A stretch of 12,995 nt of DNA from JBEVNX01 sp040507895 (GTDB taxonomy: Bacteria > Desulfobacterota > Binatia > JACPRU01), in the NCBI GenBank assembly GCA_040507895.1, contig JBEVNX010000008.1, positions 1 to 12,995 on the forward strand, written 5' to 3'. Of this stretch, positions 6,861-12,995 are shown piece after piece (positions within the stretch are counted from its first letter, which is position 1; each line of letters opens with the position of its first letter). The notes below the pieces were generated by a model. The model made no database searches and was not told the origin of the DNA. It was given only the letters and a program-made list of their open reading frames with translations. A program made the position numbers and the translations under genes.

Positions 6861-6871
6861 CCCGGGTGGAC
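6856..6871. repeat. Perfect 16-base palindrome GTCCACCCGGGTGGAC
   Basis: Exact palindrome centred on CCCGGG, sharing its first four bases (GTCC) with the right arm of the TetR-type dyad. It lies where the predicted transcript would start. It could be a second protein-binding site or, in RNA, a hairpin competing with the one made by the dyad. Confidence 0.55.
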
Positions 6872-7094
6872 TCCACTGCGAGGGAGGAAACGGGAGCGGA
6901 GCCGGCGAGCCCCGCCGCCGTGCGGCTGTTCGGAAGTGAGCATACCCGCTCGGCGAGCAGGTTACTGCGAGGTTGACGCGGCGACGAGTCCGGACCAAGG
7001 CGAGAATCGCCGCTTCGCTTCCCCTTCGGTCATCATTGGACCTGGTGACGTGGTCTTCGCGCGTCTAAGAATGGGATCCGGAGAGTGGATAACA

Positions 7095-8111
7095 ATGGGC
7101 AAGCTCGTCGAAGGCGTCTGGCATGACGACTGGTACGACACGAAGAGCACAAAGGGAGCTTTCGTCCGCGGCGAGAGCGCTTTCCGTGATCGCGTGACGA
7201 GAGACGGCTCTTCCCGCTTCAAGGCAGAGCGTGGCCGCTATCATCTATATGTCTCCCTCGCGTGCCCCTGGGCGTGCCGCACGCTCATCTTGCGTAAGCT
7301 CAAGAAGCTCGAAGACGTGGTCTCCATCTCGATCGTCGACCCTCTGATGACGGAGCGGGGATGGACGTTCAGCGAAGGCCCGGGGTGCATTCCCGACACG
7401 GTGAACGGGTTCTCCTACCTCCATCAGGTCTACACGCTGAGCCAGCGGGACTACACGGGGCGCGTCACCGTGCCCGTGCTCTTCGACAAGCAGACGAAAA
7501 AGATCGTCAACAACGAATCCTCCGAGATCATTCGGATGCTCAACTGCGAGTTCGACGACTTCGCGGATGCGAGCGCGGACTTCTATCCCGTGCCGCTGCG
7601 CTCGGAAATCGACGCGATCAACGCCTCGGTCTACGAGAACGTCAACAACGGCGTCTACAAGGCGGGGTTCGCGACCGCGCAATCGGCCTACGAGCAGGCC
7701 TTCGACGCGCTCTTCACGACGCTGGACGGGCTCGAGAAGCGACTCTCTCGCAGGAGATATCTGGTCGGAGAGGGCATCACCGAGGCTGACTGGAGGCTCT
7801 TCACTACGCTCGTGCGCTTCGACGCGGTCTACGTCGGCCACTTCAAGTGCAATCTCCGCCGGCTCATCGACTACGAGAACCTGTGGGGCTACACGCGCGA
7901 TCTCTATCAAGTGCCGGGAGTAGACGAGACCGTGAGTCTCGACCACATCAAGCGGCACTATTTCATGAGCCACACGAGCATCAATCCGACCCGCATCGTG
8001 CCCAAGGGGCCGGAGCTGGACTTCACGAGCGCTCACGGCCGAGCGAGGCTCTCGCGGGACGCTCTTCTCACTTGCACGCTTCGTGAGAGGGAGAAATGGC
8101 CGCGCTCGTGA
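7095..8111 (+). CDS. yqjG: Glutathionyl-hydroquinone reductase (Xi-class GST, YqjG/ECM4 family)
   Basis: Predicted 338-residue cytoplasmic enzyme that reduces glutathionyl-(hydro)quinones with glutathione, releasing the hydroquinone. The N-terminal thioredoxin-like domain carries the family nucleophile Cys57 in SLACPWACRTLI, with TVPVL (125-129) and NESSEI (140-145) for glutathione binding. A helical C-terminal domain contains ISEADWR-like GITEADWRLFTTLVRFD, GYTRDLYQVPGV and the family ending HYFMSHTSINPTRIVPKGP. ATG 7095 matches the usual family start (GVWHDDWYDTKSTKGAFVR) and has GGAG about 12 bases ahead; the longer open frame from 6807 is non-coding. After the usual last motif ELDFTSAHG there are about 22 extra residues, a longer tail than usual. 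It would help clear quinone conjugates formed during aromatic breakdown. It converges with the peroxiredoxin gene, 20 bases away. Confidence 0.92.
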   Translation: MGKLVEGVWHDDWYDTKSTKGAFVRGESAFRDRVTRDGSSRFKAERGRYHLYVSLACPWACRTLILRKLKKLEDVVSISIVDPLMTERGWTFSEGPGCIPDTVNGFSYLHQVYTLSQRDYTGRVTVPVLFDKQTKKIVNNESSEIIRMLNCEFDDFADASADFYPVPLRSEIDAINASVYENVNNGVYKAGFATAQSAYEQAFDALFTTLDGLEKRLSRRRYLVGEGITEADWRLFTTLVRFDAVYVGHFKCNLRRLIDYENLWGYTRDLYQVPGVDETVSLDHIKRHYFMSHTSINPTRIVPKGPELDFTSAHGRARLSRDALLTCTLREREKWPRS

Positions 8112-8131
8112 GGCTTCCGGCACGGCTCGGT

Positions 8132-8581
8132 TCAAGATCCGCCGAGCGCAGCGATCACCGCCTCGTAGTCGGCCGTGCTTGCCGGATTGTAGTCGCGGTT
8201 GGCGTGAAGCAGCCGGCCGTCGCCCCCGACGACGAAGACGGCGCGCTGCGCGCGCCTCGCGGCTTGGTCGGCGACGCCGAACGCGCGCGCGACGGCGAGG
8301 TCTGCGTCGGTCGCGAGGGCGAACGGGATGGCGAGCCTACGCGCAAACTCGCCGTGGCTCTCGAGATCATCGCTGCCGATCGCCACCACAACGGCGCCGA
8401 GGGCGGCGAGCTCCGAGTGGTCGTTGACGAAGGGCGCGAGCTCTCGCGTGCAAAGCGGCGTCGAATCTTCGGCATAGAAGACCACGATCACCACGCCGCG
8501 GCTCCGAAGGTCCCCGAGCGAAACCGCCGCGGGCACGGCCGGGAGCGTGAAATCCGGCACCACGTCTCCGATGCCGAGCAT
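8132..8581 (-). CDS. Peroxiredoxin of the AhpC/TSA-BCP (PrxQ) type, one-cysteine
   Basis: Predicted 149-residue thiol peroxidase that would reduce hydroperoxides in the cytoplasm. Thioredoxin-fold layout: GDVVPDFTLPAV (5-16), then the active-site loop FYAEDSTPLCTREL (35-48), with Cys44 as peroxidatic cysteine and Thr41 in place. The proline of the general P-x-x-x-T-x-x-C motif is Ala37. Cys44 is the only cysteine in the protein, so the resolving cysteine found five residues on in classical BCP is missing. Reduction would need an external thiol such as glutathione or thioredoxin. The C-terminal part (RAVFVVGGDGRLLHANRDYN) is typical of the family. The ATG at 8581 begins directly before the first strand, but its ribosome binding site is weak. 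It is divergent from the PPOX gene. Confidence 0.88.
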   Translation of the reverse strand: MLGIGDVVPDFTLPAVPAAVSLGDLRSRGVVIVVFYAEDSTPLCTRELAPFVNDHSELAALGAVVVAIGSDDLESHGEFARRLAIPFALATDADLAVARAFGVADQAARRAQRAVFVVGGDGRLLHANRDYNPASTADYEAVIAALGGS

Positions 8582-8659
8582 CGCTGGTCCGCTAGCGCGA
8601 TTCGGCGCCCGATGCCAAGGCCCGCCCCGCGTTCATATCCGGCGATTCGTGTGGTAGGT

Positions 8660-8677
8660 GCTTCACCTTCGTGAAGC
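8660..8677 (+). other. Stem-loop in the leader of the PPOX-type gene
   Basis: GCTTCAC (8660-8666), loop CTTC, GTGAAGC (8671-8677): a perfect 7-base stem with a tetraloop, ending 16 bases before the strong ribosome binding site GGGAGGT (8694-8700). It could stabilise the 5' end of the mRNA or be a binding site. Function unknown. Confidence 0.35.
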
Positions 8678-8705
8678 CCTGATCTCGGCAGACGGGAGGT
8701 CCATC

Positions 8706-9326
8706 ATGAGCGACGCATCGCAGTTGACGACGGTCGAGGCGGTCCGCGCAATCATCGGAGAGCCGCACAAGGCAACACCTATGAAGGTGATGGAAGCCTT
8801 GGATCCGATGTCGATCGATTTCATCCGCCACTCGCCGTTCCTAGTTCTGGCCACAGCGGGCGCGGACGGTCAGCCCGACGTCTCGCCGAAGGGGGACCAC
8901 GCGGGATTCGTCACGGTCGTCGATCCACGGCAGCTGTTGATCCCCGATCGCAAGGGGAACAAGCTGCTCTTCAGTCTCCAGAACATACTCGCCAACCCGC
9001 AAGTCTCGATCCTCTTCGTCGTGCCGGGCACCGAAGAGACGTTGCGAGTACAGGGCACAGCCGAGCTGACCTCGGACCCCGAGATCCTGCAAGCGCTCTC
9101 AGCGCGGGGGCAGCCGGCGCTGCTCGCGATCCGCGTCGCCGTCGAGAAGTGCTTCTTTCACTGCGCCAAAGCGTTCAAGCGGTCCCAGCTCTGGAAGAAC
9201 GAATCGTGGCCAGCTCGGCAGCGCGTTTCGTTCGGAGAACAGATCGCTCCGAAGCTCGGCGGCGACGGCGCGCTCGCCAGACAGATCGACGAGTTCGTCG
9301 AGGCGGACTACAAAGAGAACCTATAA
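8706..9326 (+). CDS. FMN-binding PPOX-type flavoprotein, MSMEG_1061-like family
   Basis: Predicted 206-residue split-barrel flavoprotein of the pyridoxamine 5'-phosphate oxidase-like group. Typical blocks are FIRHSPFLVLATAGADGQPD (39-58), VSPKGDHAGF (59-68), LLIPDRKGNK (77-86), NPQVSILFVVPGTEETLRV (97-115) and EKCFFHCAKAFKRSQLW (147-163). This matches the arrangement of the MSMEG_1061-type family, whose members bind FMN but mostly have no known substrate. ATG 8706 is favoured over upstream in-frame starts (from 8658) because GGGAGGT lies 5 bases ahead and the alignable region begins soon after. It is followed after 13 bases by an alpha/beta hydrolase gene, so the two probably form one transcript. 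A role in redox or detoxification chemistry is inferred only. Confidence 0.88.
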   Translation: MSDASQLTTVEAVRAIIGEPHKATPMKVMEALDPMSIDFIRHSPFLVLATAGADGQPDVSPKGDHAGFVTVVDPRQLLIPDRKGNKLLFSLQNILANPQVSILFVVPGTEETLRVQGTAELTSDPEILQALSARGQPALLAIRVAVEKCFFHCAKAFKRSQLWKNESWPARQRVSFGEQIAPKLGGDGALARQIDEFVEADYKENL

Positions 9327-9339
9327 GGAAGGGGACGAC

Positions 9340-10134
9340 ATGCCTTACGCGGACAACAAAGGGGTGAAGATCTACTACGATTCGTACGGGGAAGGCGTGC
9401 CGATCGTCTTTCTCCATCCTTGGACGACGAACGGAGGCATCTGGTACTACCAGGCGTTCCCCTTCGCGCGCACGAACCAGGTGATCGTGATCGATCATCG
9501 CGGCCACGGTCGTTCGGACAAGCCGAAGAGCGGCTACTCGATCCAGGATCACACGGCGGACGTGCTCGCCGTGCTCGACGCGGCGAAGGTTCGCCGCGCG
9601 GTCCTCGTCGGCAACTCGATCGGCGGCATGATGGTCATGCAGCTCAACCTCGATCAGCCCGACCGCGTGATCGGCAACCTGATCCTCAGCTCGGGCACCG
9701 GCCTCGGCGAAGGCATGCCGCCCGAAGCGGGGGAGGCCTTCCAGAAGGACTACGAGGGCGCGTTCGGAGGGTTGCTCGAGAGCGCCCTGTCGGCGAAGAC
9801 CAAGCGAGAGCGGCCGGAGATCCTCGAGGTCATGAAGGCGCACTTCACGGTGCCAACGAATTTTCCGAAGCACGTCTTTGACGCGTCCATGGCGGACCCG
9901 AACGGCGTGTTCGGCTGGAACATCAAGAATCGCCTATCGTCGATCCGCAAGCCCACGCTGATCCTCGCCGGCGAGGAAGACCAGGGGACGCCAGTCGCCG
10001 CGAACCAGTTCCTCGCCGACAACATCCCGGGGGCAAAGATTCGCATCATCAAGGACATCGGCCATTTCTACCAGCTCGAGAGGCCGAGTGAGTTCAACGC
10101 GGCGCTTCGCGGGTTCCTAGCCGAGTTGCACTAG
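9340..10134 (+). CDS. Alpha/beta hydrolase
   Basis: Predicted 264-residue alpha/beta-hydrolase-fold enzyme with an intact triad: Ser93 in VGNSIGG (nucleophile elbow), Asp214 in GEEDQGTP and His242 in IGHFYQLERP. The oxyanion region is FLHPWTTNGG (24-33), and IDHRGHGRSDKP (51-62) is the usual strand 4 loop. The cap (about 120-195) is helical. The layout resembles 3-oxoadipate enol-lactonase (PcaD) and related C-C or ester hydrolases. PcaD would fit the protocatechuate theme, but the sequence does not decide the substrate. The start follows AAGGAAGGGGA and lies 13 bases after the flavoprotein gene. The 140-base gap to the next, convergent gene (10135-10274) shows only a 4-base stem (CTCGATCGCGAG at 10228-10239) and no convincing terminator. 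Confidence 0.9.
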   Translation: MPYADNKGVKIYYDSYGEGVPIVFLHPWTTNGGIWYYQAFPFARTNQVIVIDHRGHGRSDKPKSGYSIQDHTADVLAVLDAAKVRRAVLVGNSIGGMMVMQLNLDQPDRVIGNLILSSGTGLGEGMPPEAGEAFQKDYEGAFGGLLESALSAKTKRERPEILEVMKAHFTVPTNFPKHVFDASMADPNGVFGWNIKNRLSSIRKPTLILAGEEDQGTPVAANQFLADNIPGAKIRIIKDIGHFYQLERPSEFNAALRGFLAELH

Positions 10135-10274
10135 CGCATCGGTTGACTGCATCTTCCGCGCTTCCGATGGAGCGATGGGCGCGGCTGTCGGTCCGTGGTG
10201 GTAGTGGCTCGGCTTCCGTCGCCTGTTCTCGATCGCGAGCGTCGCGGTGATGCCGAATTCGCGGTCGAGGCGGT

Positions 10275-11405
10275 CTAACCGCCGCCTTCGATCCCGTAGA
10301 AGGCGCGGGCATTGTCGAGGAGGATCCGCTTCACCGAGTCCGCGGGAAAATCGGCGAGCAAGCTCGTCACCTTCGCGACCGGGTTCACGAAGCCCTCCGC
10401 GTGGGGATAGTCTGAGCCGATGAAGAAGCGCTCGTCGCCGGCGAACTTCAGGATCAGCGGGAACATACGCTCTTCGGGATCGGCGGCGATCCAGATGTTC
10501 TTCCGGAAGTACTCGCTCGCTGACCGCTTCATCTTCGACGTGTGACGCATGTACTTGAAGCGGTAGTCGAGCCGCTCGAGCCACTCGCCGACCCAGCCGA
10601 CCATCGCCTCGATCGTCGCCGCGCGGAGGTGCGGGAAGCGCTCGAAGACGCCGTCGTACACCATCGTCGTCAGCGCCATGCGCGGATCCTGGATGACGTT
10701 CATGGTGACGAACATGAAGCCCGGATACTCGTCGCGGTACCAGTCGTGGCCGGTGTAGTTCGGGTGGCCGACGAGATGGATCCCGACCGAGAGATCGAGG
10801 TCCTGGGCCGCCGCCCAAATCGGGTCGAGGCTCGCGTGCCCGAAGCTCTTGCCGTCGACCGGCGCGGCGGCGACGAAGATCGTCCGCGCTCCGAGCTTCG
10901 CCACGCGCTCGAGCTCGCGAACCGCGAGCGAGGCGTCGCGGAGCGAGATGTGGGCGGCGGGGTAGAGGCGATCGGCGTGGCCGGAGCAGAGCTCGAACGC
11001 CCAGGTGTTGTACGCGCGGCATAGGGCGTCGGCGAGCAGCGGGTCTTTGACCGAGCCTTCCCAGATGAGGCCGAGGCTCGGGTAGATCACCTGCGCGGCG
11101 AAACCCTCGGCATCGAGGTAGCGGACCCGCTCGCTCATGTCCTGCCAGCGGCTGCTCTCGATCAGGTAGCGGTCGAAGGTGCCGAGATCGGCACCCGATT
11201 CCTTCTGCCCGTAGGCGACGAGCGCGCCGAGGAGCTCCTCGACGTCGACCAGCACCATGGGCTTTCCATCGACCAGGAGAGAGCGCTCTCCCGTGGTCGA
11301 GTCGCGGGCGATGCGAACCGTCCGGTCGCGGAAGCGAGGGTCCGTGTAGCGCTCGAAGAGGTCGAGGGGCTCGGAAAAATGGCTGTCGCCGTCGATCGCG
11401 TTCAT
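10275..11405 (-). CDS. Amidohydrolase-2 family protein A (LigW/ACMSD-like fold)
   Basis: Predicted 376-residue metal-dependent TIM-barrel protein of the amidohydrolase-related (amidohydrolase_2) family, which includes decarboxylases such as ACMSD, gamma-resorcylate decarboxylase and LigW as well as hydrolases. Metal-site candidates are Asp7 and His9 in IDGDSHFSEP (Asp where ACMSD has His), the His of VGIHLVGHP and the Asp/His of GSDYPHAEG near the C-terminus. FRKNIWIAADPEERM and DNARAFYGI are also family blocks. ATG 11405 is preceded by GGAGG with a 7-base gap. A longer frame reaching 11576 overlaps the divergent gene and lacks family sequence. It is a paralog of the divergent gene starting at 11546. 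The substrate is not evident; decarboxylation or hydrolysis of an aromatic acid would suit the neighbourhood. Confidence 0.9.
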   Translation of the reverse strand: MNAIDGDSHFSEPLDLFERYTDPRFRDRTVRIARDSTTGERSLLVDGKPMVLVDVEELLGALVAYGQKESGADLGTFDRYLIESSRWQDMSERVRYLDAEGFAAQVIYPSLGLIWEGSVKDPLLADALCRAYNTWAFELCSGHADRLYPAAHISLRDASLAVRELERVAKLGARTIFVAAAPVDGKSFGHASLDPIWAAAQDLDLSVGIHLVGHPNYTGHDWYRDEYPGFMFVTMNVIQDPRMALTTMVYDGVFERFPHLRAATIEAMVGWVGEWLERLDYRFKYMRHTSKMKRSASEYFRKNIWIAADPEERMFPLILKFAGDERFFIGSDYPHAEGFVNPVAKVTSLLADFPADSVKRILLDNARAFYGIEGGG

Positions 11406-11545
11406 CGGCTTGCCTCCGTTTCGCTCCTTACATCCAGCCGCGGCTGATTTCGAGGATTCGGCTCGCGGCAGCCTCTTCAACCAGCGGCGTCGAAGGTGGT
11501 AGAAGATTCTCCCTACTTGCACGCTTCCGGAAGGAGGGCTCCCGC

Positions 11546-12712
11546 ATGACCCCCGAGAATCTGCCGCGCATTCCATTCTCCGGCGTAGTCGACGCCGACG
11601 GTCACATTCTCGAAGCGCCCGATCTCTGGGAAAAATACCTCGAAACGAAGTATCGCGATCGCGCCGTGCGCATTCGCAAGGACGACCGCGGCCTCGAGTA
11701 TCTCGAGGTCGACGGCAAGCCGGCGAAGATGACGCGCGGCGGCGCCCCTTCGTTTCTCGGCGTGATGGATCGACTCGCCGGCATCGAATACAAGCGCGAG
11801 CCGACCGGCTCGGGGTACGTCGACAACGCTTCGTTCGGCTCGATGGACGCCAAGGAGCGCCTGCGCCGGCTCGACATCGAGAACATCGAGTGCGCGCTGC
11901 TGTATCCGACGCTCGGCCTCTTGTGGGAGCCCGAGTGCGAGGACCTCGAGCTGTCGATGGCCTACGCGCGCGCCTACAATCGCTGGATCGTAGACTTCTG
12001 CTCGGATTCGAAGGGCAGGCTCGTACCCATCGCGCACATCCCCCTCGGCCTCCCCGATCTGGCGGAACAGGAGCTGCGCCGCGCGGCGCGCGACGGCGTG
12101 AAGGGATTCTGGGTGCCGCCGTTCATCTGGAGCCGCAGGGCCCACGGGCATCCCGATCATCATCGTGTCTTTGCCGCAGCCGCGGAGCTCGGGCTGCCGT
12201 TCGGCATTCACCCTTCCTTCGAGCCCCATTGGGCCGCGCCGACGCGCTTCGGCAAGATGACCGGCGCCGACACCGCTTTCTTCCAGAACGTCGTGCTCGG
12301 CAACGTGATCCGCGAAGGCTTCACGTCTCTCTTTCAATACGGTGTGTTCGACAAGTTCCCCGAGCTGCGCGTCGTCGTCCTCGAGATTGGCTCGGGCTGG
12401 ATCGGCTACTGGCTCGAACGCATGGACGCGGTGTACGAGTCGCCGATCGGCAAGACCGTGCCCTTGAAGCTGAAGCCGAGCGAGTACTTCCGCCGCCAGT
12501 GCTGGATCTCGGGCGACCCGGACGAGCGCGCGGTGGCCGGAGTGATTCCCTTCGTCGGAGAGGACCGCTTCTTCTGGGCGAGCGACTTCCCCCACGCCGA
12601 CCATCCCCCGGACTACGTTCCGAATCTGCAGAAGCTGGTCGCCATGCTCCCCGAATCGGCGCGACCGAAAATCCTCGGGACGAACGTGCGCGAGTGCTAC
12701 CGGCTGAACTGA
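11546..12712 (+). CDS. Amidohydrolase-2 family protein B, divergent paralog of A
   Basis: Predicted 388-residue amidohydrolase_2 TIM-barrel protein. Metal-site candidates are Asp18 and His20 in VVDADGHILEAPDLWEKYL, the His of FGIHPSFEPHW and the Asp of WASDFPHADHPPDY. It shares with its neighbour the order DLxExY, KYRDRAVRIRKD, VDGKPxx, RRLDIENIECALLYPTLGL, AYARAYNRWIVDFC, SEYFRRQCWISGDPDER and the closing NVRECYRL. ATG 11546 follows GGAAGGAGGG at good distance. The 140-base region between the two paralogs (11406-11545) must hold both promoters. A weak TTCAAC (11476-11481)/TAGAAG (11500-11505) pair with 18-base spacing points toward this gene. The long frame on the opposite strand is a high-GC shadow. 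Substrate unknown. Confidence 0.9.
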   Translation: MTPENLPRIPFSGVVDADGHILEAPDLWEKYLETKYRDRAVRIRKDDRGLEYLEVDGKPAKMTRGGAPSFLGVMDRLAGIEYKREPTGSGYVDNASFGSMDAKERLRRLDIENIECALLYPTLGLLWEPECEDLELSMAYARAYNRWIVDFCSDSKGRLVPIAHIPLGLPDLAEQELRRAARDGVKGFWVPPFIWSRRAHGHPDHHRVFAAAAELGLPFGIHPSFEPHWAAPTRFGKMTGADTAFFQNVVLGNVIREGFTSLFQYGVFDKFPELRVVVLEIGSGWIGYWLERMDAVYESPIGKTVPLKLKPSEYFRRQCWISGDPDERAVAGVIPFVGEDRFFWASDFPHADHPPDYVPNLQKLVAMLPESARPKILGTNVRECYRLN

Positions 12713-12734
12713 GCTCGTTAGCCCCCAAAGCGAA

Positions 12735-12749
12735 GATCTCCGTGAGATC
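12735..12749 (+). other. Short perfect stem-loop after amidohydrolase B
   Basis: GATCTC-CGT-GAGATC, a 6-base stem with a 3-base loop, 22 bases past the stop codon. No T-run follows, so it is a weak terminator candidate. It abuts the left arm of the large inverted repeat and may belong to that element. Confidence 0.3.
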
Positions 12750-12973
12750 CCTCGATCCGAAATTCGCGCGGGTCCCGCCGTCGGCGCAGCCCGCGCCGTG
12801 CTCGCTGGGCGCCCCTCTCCGCCGCTCCAGGGCTCGTTTGTCGCTCCCGTTGGTCGCGATCGTCTCCATCCGAAGCGTGCGAGCTGAAGCAGCCCCGGGA
12901 CTTCGCCCCGCATTCGCTGCGCGCGGCGCGGGGGCCGACGCCGACGCCACCCGCGCGAATTTCGGATCGAGGG
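12749..12973. repeat. 225-base element with 25-base perfect terminal inverted repeats (MITE-like)
   Basis: Left arm 12749-12773 (begins CCCTCGAT, ends GCGCGGGT) is the exact reverse complement of right arm 12949-12973. Continuing inward without gaps, the next 16 positions match at 8 and the following 9 match perfectly (12790-12798 CCCGCGCCG with 12924-12932). The arms are therefore about 50 bases, with 42 matches by my count. ATCTCCG (12736-12742) and CGGAGAT (12986-12992) form a further outer pair with unequal spacing. The interior shows no convincing ORF, and no target-site duplication is clear. It is best read as a non-autonomous mobile element or large palindromic repeat. The region from 12713 to the end carries no gene. 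Confidence 0.6.
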
Positions 12974-12995
12974 TAGAGGCCGCCCCGGAGATTCT

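Noticed and set aside
6748..6939. 63-codon plus ORF with a GAGGGGA just before its ATG, after the ALDH gene
   Set aside because: The sequence crosses the promoter dyad and palindrome, is Arg-rich at its end, and resembles no protein; the GAGGGG is part of the 3' hairpin.
3743..6998. Long minus-strand open frames (3743-5266, 5289-6998) opposite the GcvT-like and ALDH genes
   Set aside because: Arg/Asp/Val-rich translations without family motifs; they mirror strongly supported plus-strand genes and are the usual shadow frames of high-GC DNA.
6807..7094. N-terminal extension of the glutathionyl-hydroquinone reductase frame
   Set aside because: Family homology begins at MGKLVEGVWHDDWYD (7095) with its own ribosome binding site; the extension is Pro/Arg/Cys-rich and covers the regulatory palindromes.
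10135..10274. Bidirectional terminator between the alpha/beta hydrolase and amidohydrolase A
   Set aside because: Only a 4-base stem and no T-runs; nothing strong enough to call.
11513..12913. 466-codon minus-strand frame opposite amidohydrolase B
   Set aside because: No recognisable motif, runs through the inverted-repeat element, and lies opposite a gene with intact metal-binding motifs.

Overview
The window is about 13 kb of GC-rich DNA (roughly 64 % by eye) from an unidentified soil- or sediment-type bacterium. Its mix of genes suggests an uncultured, metabolically versatile lineage such as Binatota or Deltaproteobacteria, or possibly Rokubacteria: a luciferase-like flavin/F420 oxidoreductase, LigM/DesA-like folate-binding proteins, an MSMEG_1061-type flavoprotein and two long amidohydrolase-2 proteins. 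This assignment is an inference, since there is no rRNA or marker gene. No tRNA, CRISPR array or transposase gene was seen.

Left part (1-1571, minus strand): the N-terminal 187 residues of a protocatechuate 3,4-dioxygenase beta chain, running off the left edge, then a doubtful 62-codon ORF, then a FadR-type GntR regulator. A compact divergent control region (about 1572-1726) holds two face-to-face sigma70-like promoters. Each overlaps a GntR-type inverted repeat (TTGTATCCAA and TGTATACA).

Centre (1727-6728, plus strand): a four-gene run made of a luciferase-like oxidoreductase, two paralogous GcvT-fold proteins resembling the tetrahydrofolate-dependent aromatic O-demethylases LigM/DesA, and an aldehyde dehydrogenase that carries every catalytic residue but is split by a one-base frameshift. 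The first two genes overlap by ATGA. A coherent but unproven reading is a GntR-controlled divergon for methoxylated aromatic compounds: flavin/F420 oxidation, methyl transfer from aryl ethers to tetrahydrofolate, aldehyde oxidation, and ring opening of the resulting protocatechuate.

Right part (6729-12995): a 366-base gap with a promoter, a TetR-operator-like dyad and a second, overlapping palindrome leads to a glutathionyl-hydroquinone reductase. After it come a convergent one-cysteine peroxiredoxin, a two-gene unit (FMN-binding PPOX-type flavoprotein and alpha/beta hydrolase), and two divergent amidohydrolase-2 paralogs. The last 280 bases hold no gene. They contain a roughly 225-base element bounded by perfect 25-base inverted repeats, inside a 50-base ungapped imperfect inverted repeat, which looks like a MITE or other mobile palindromic element.
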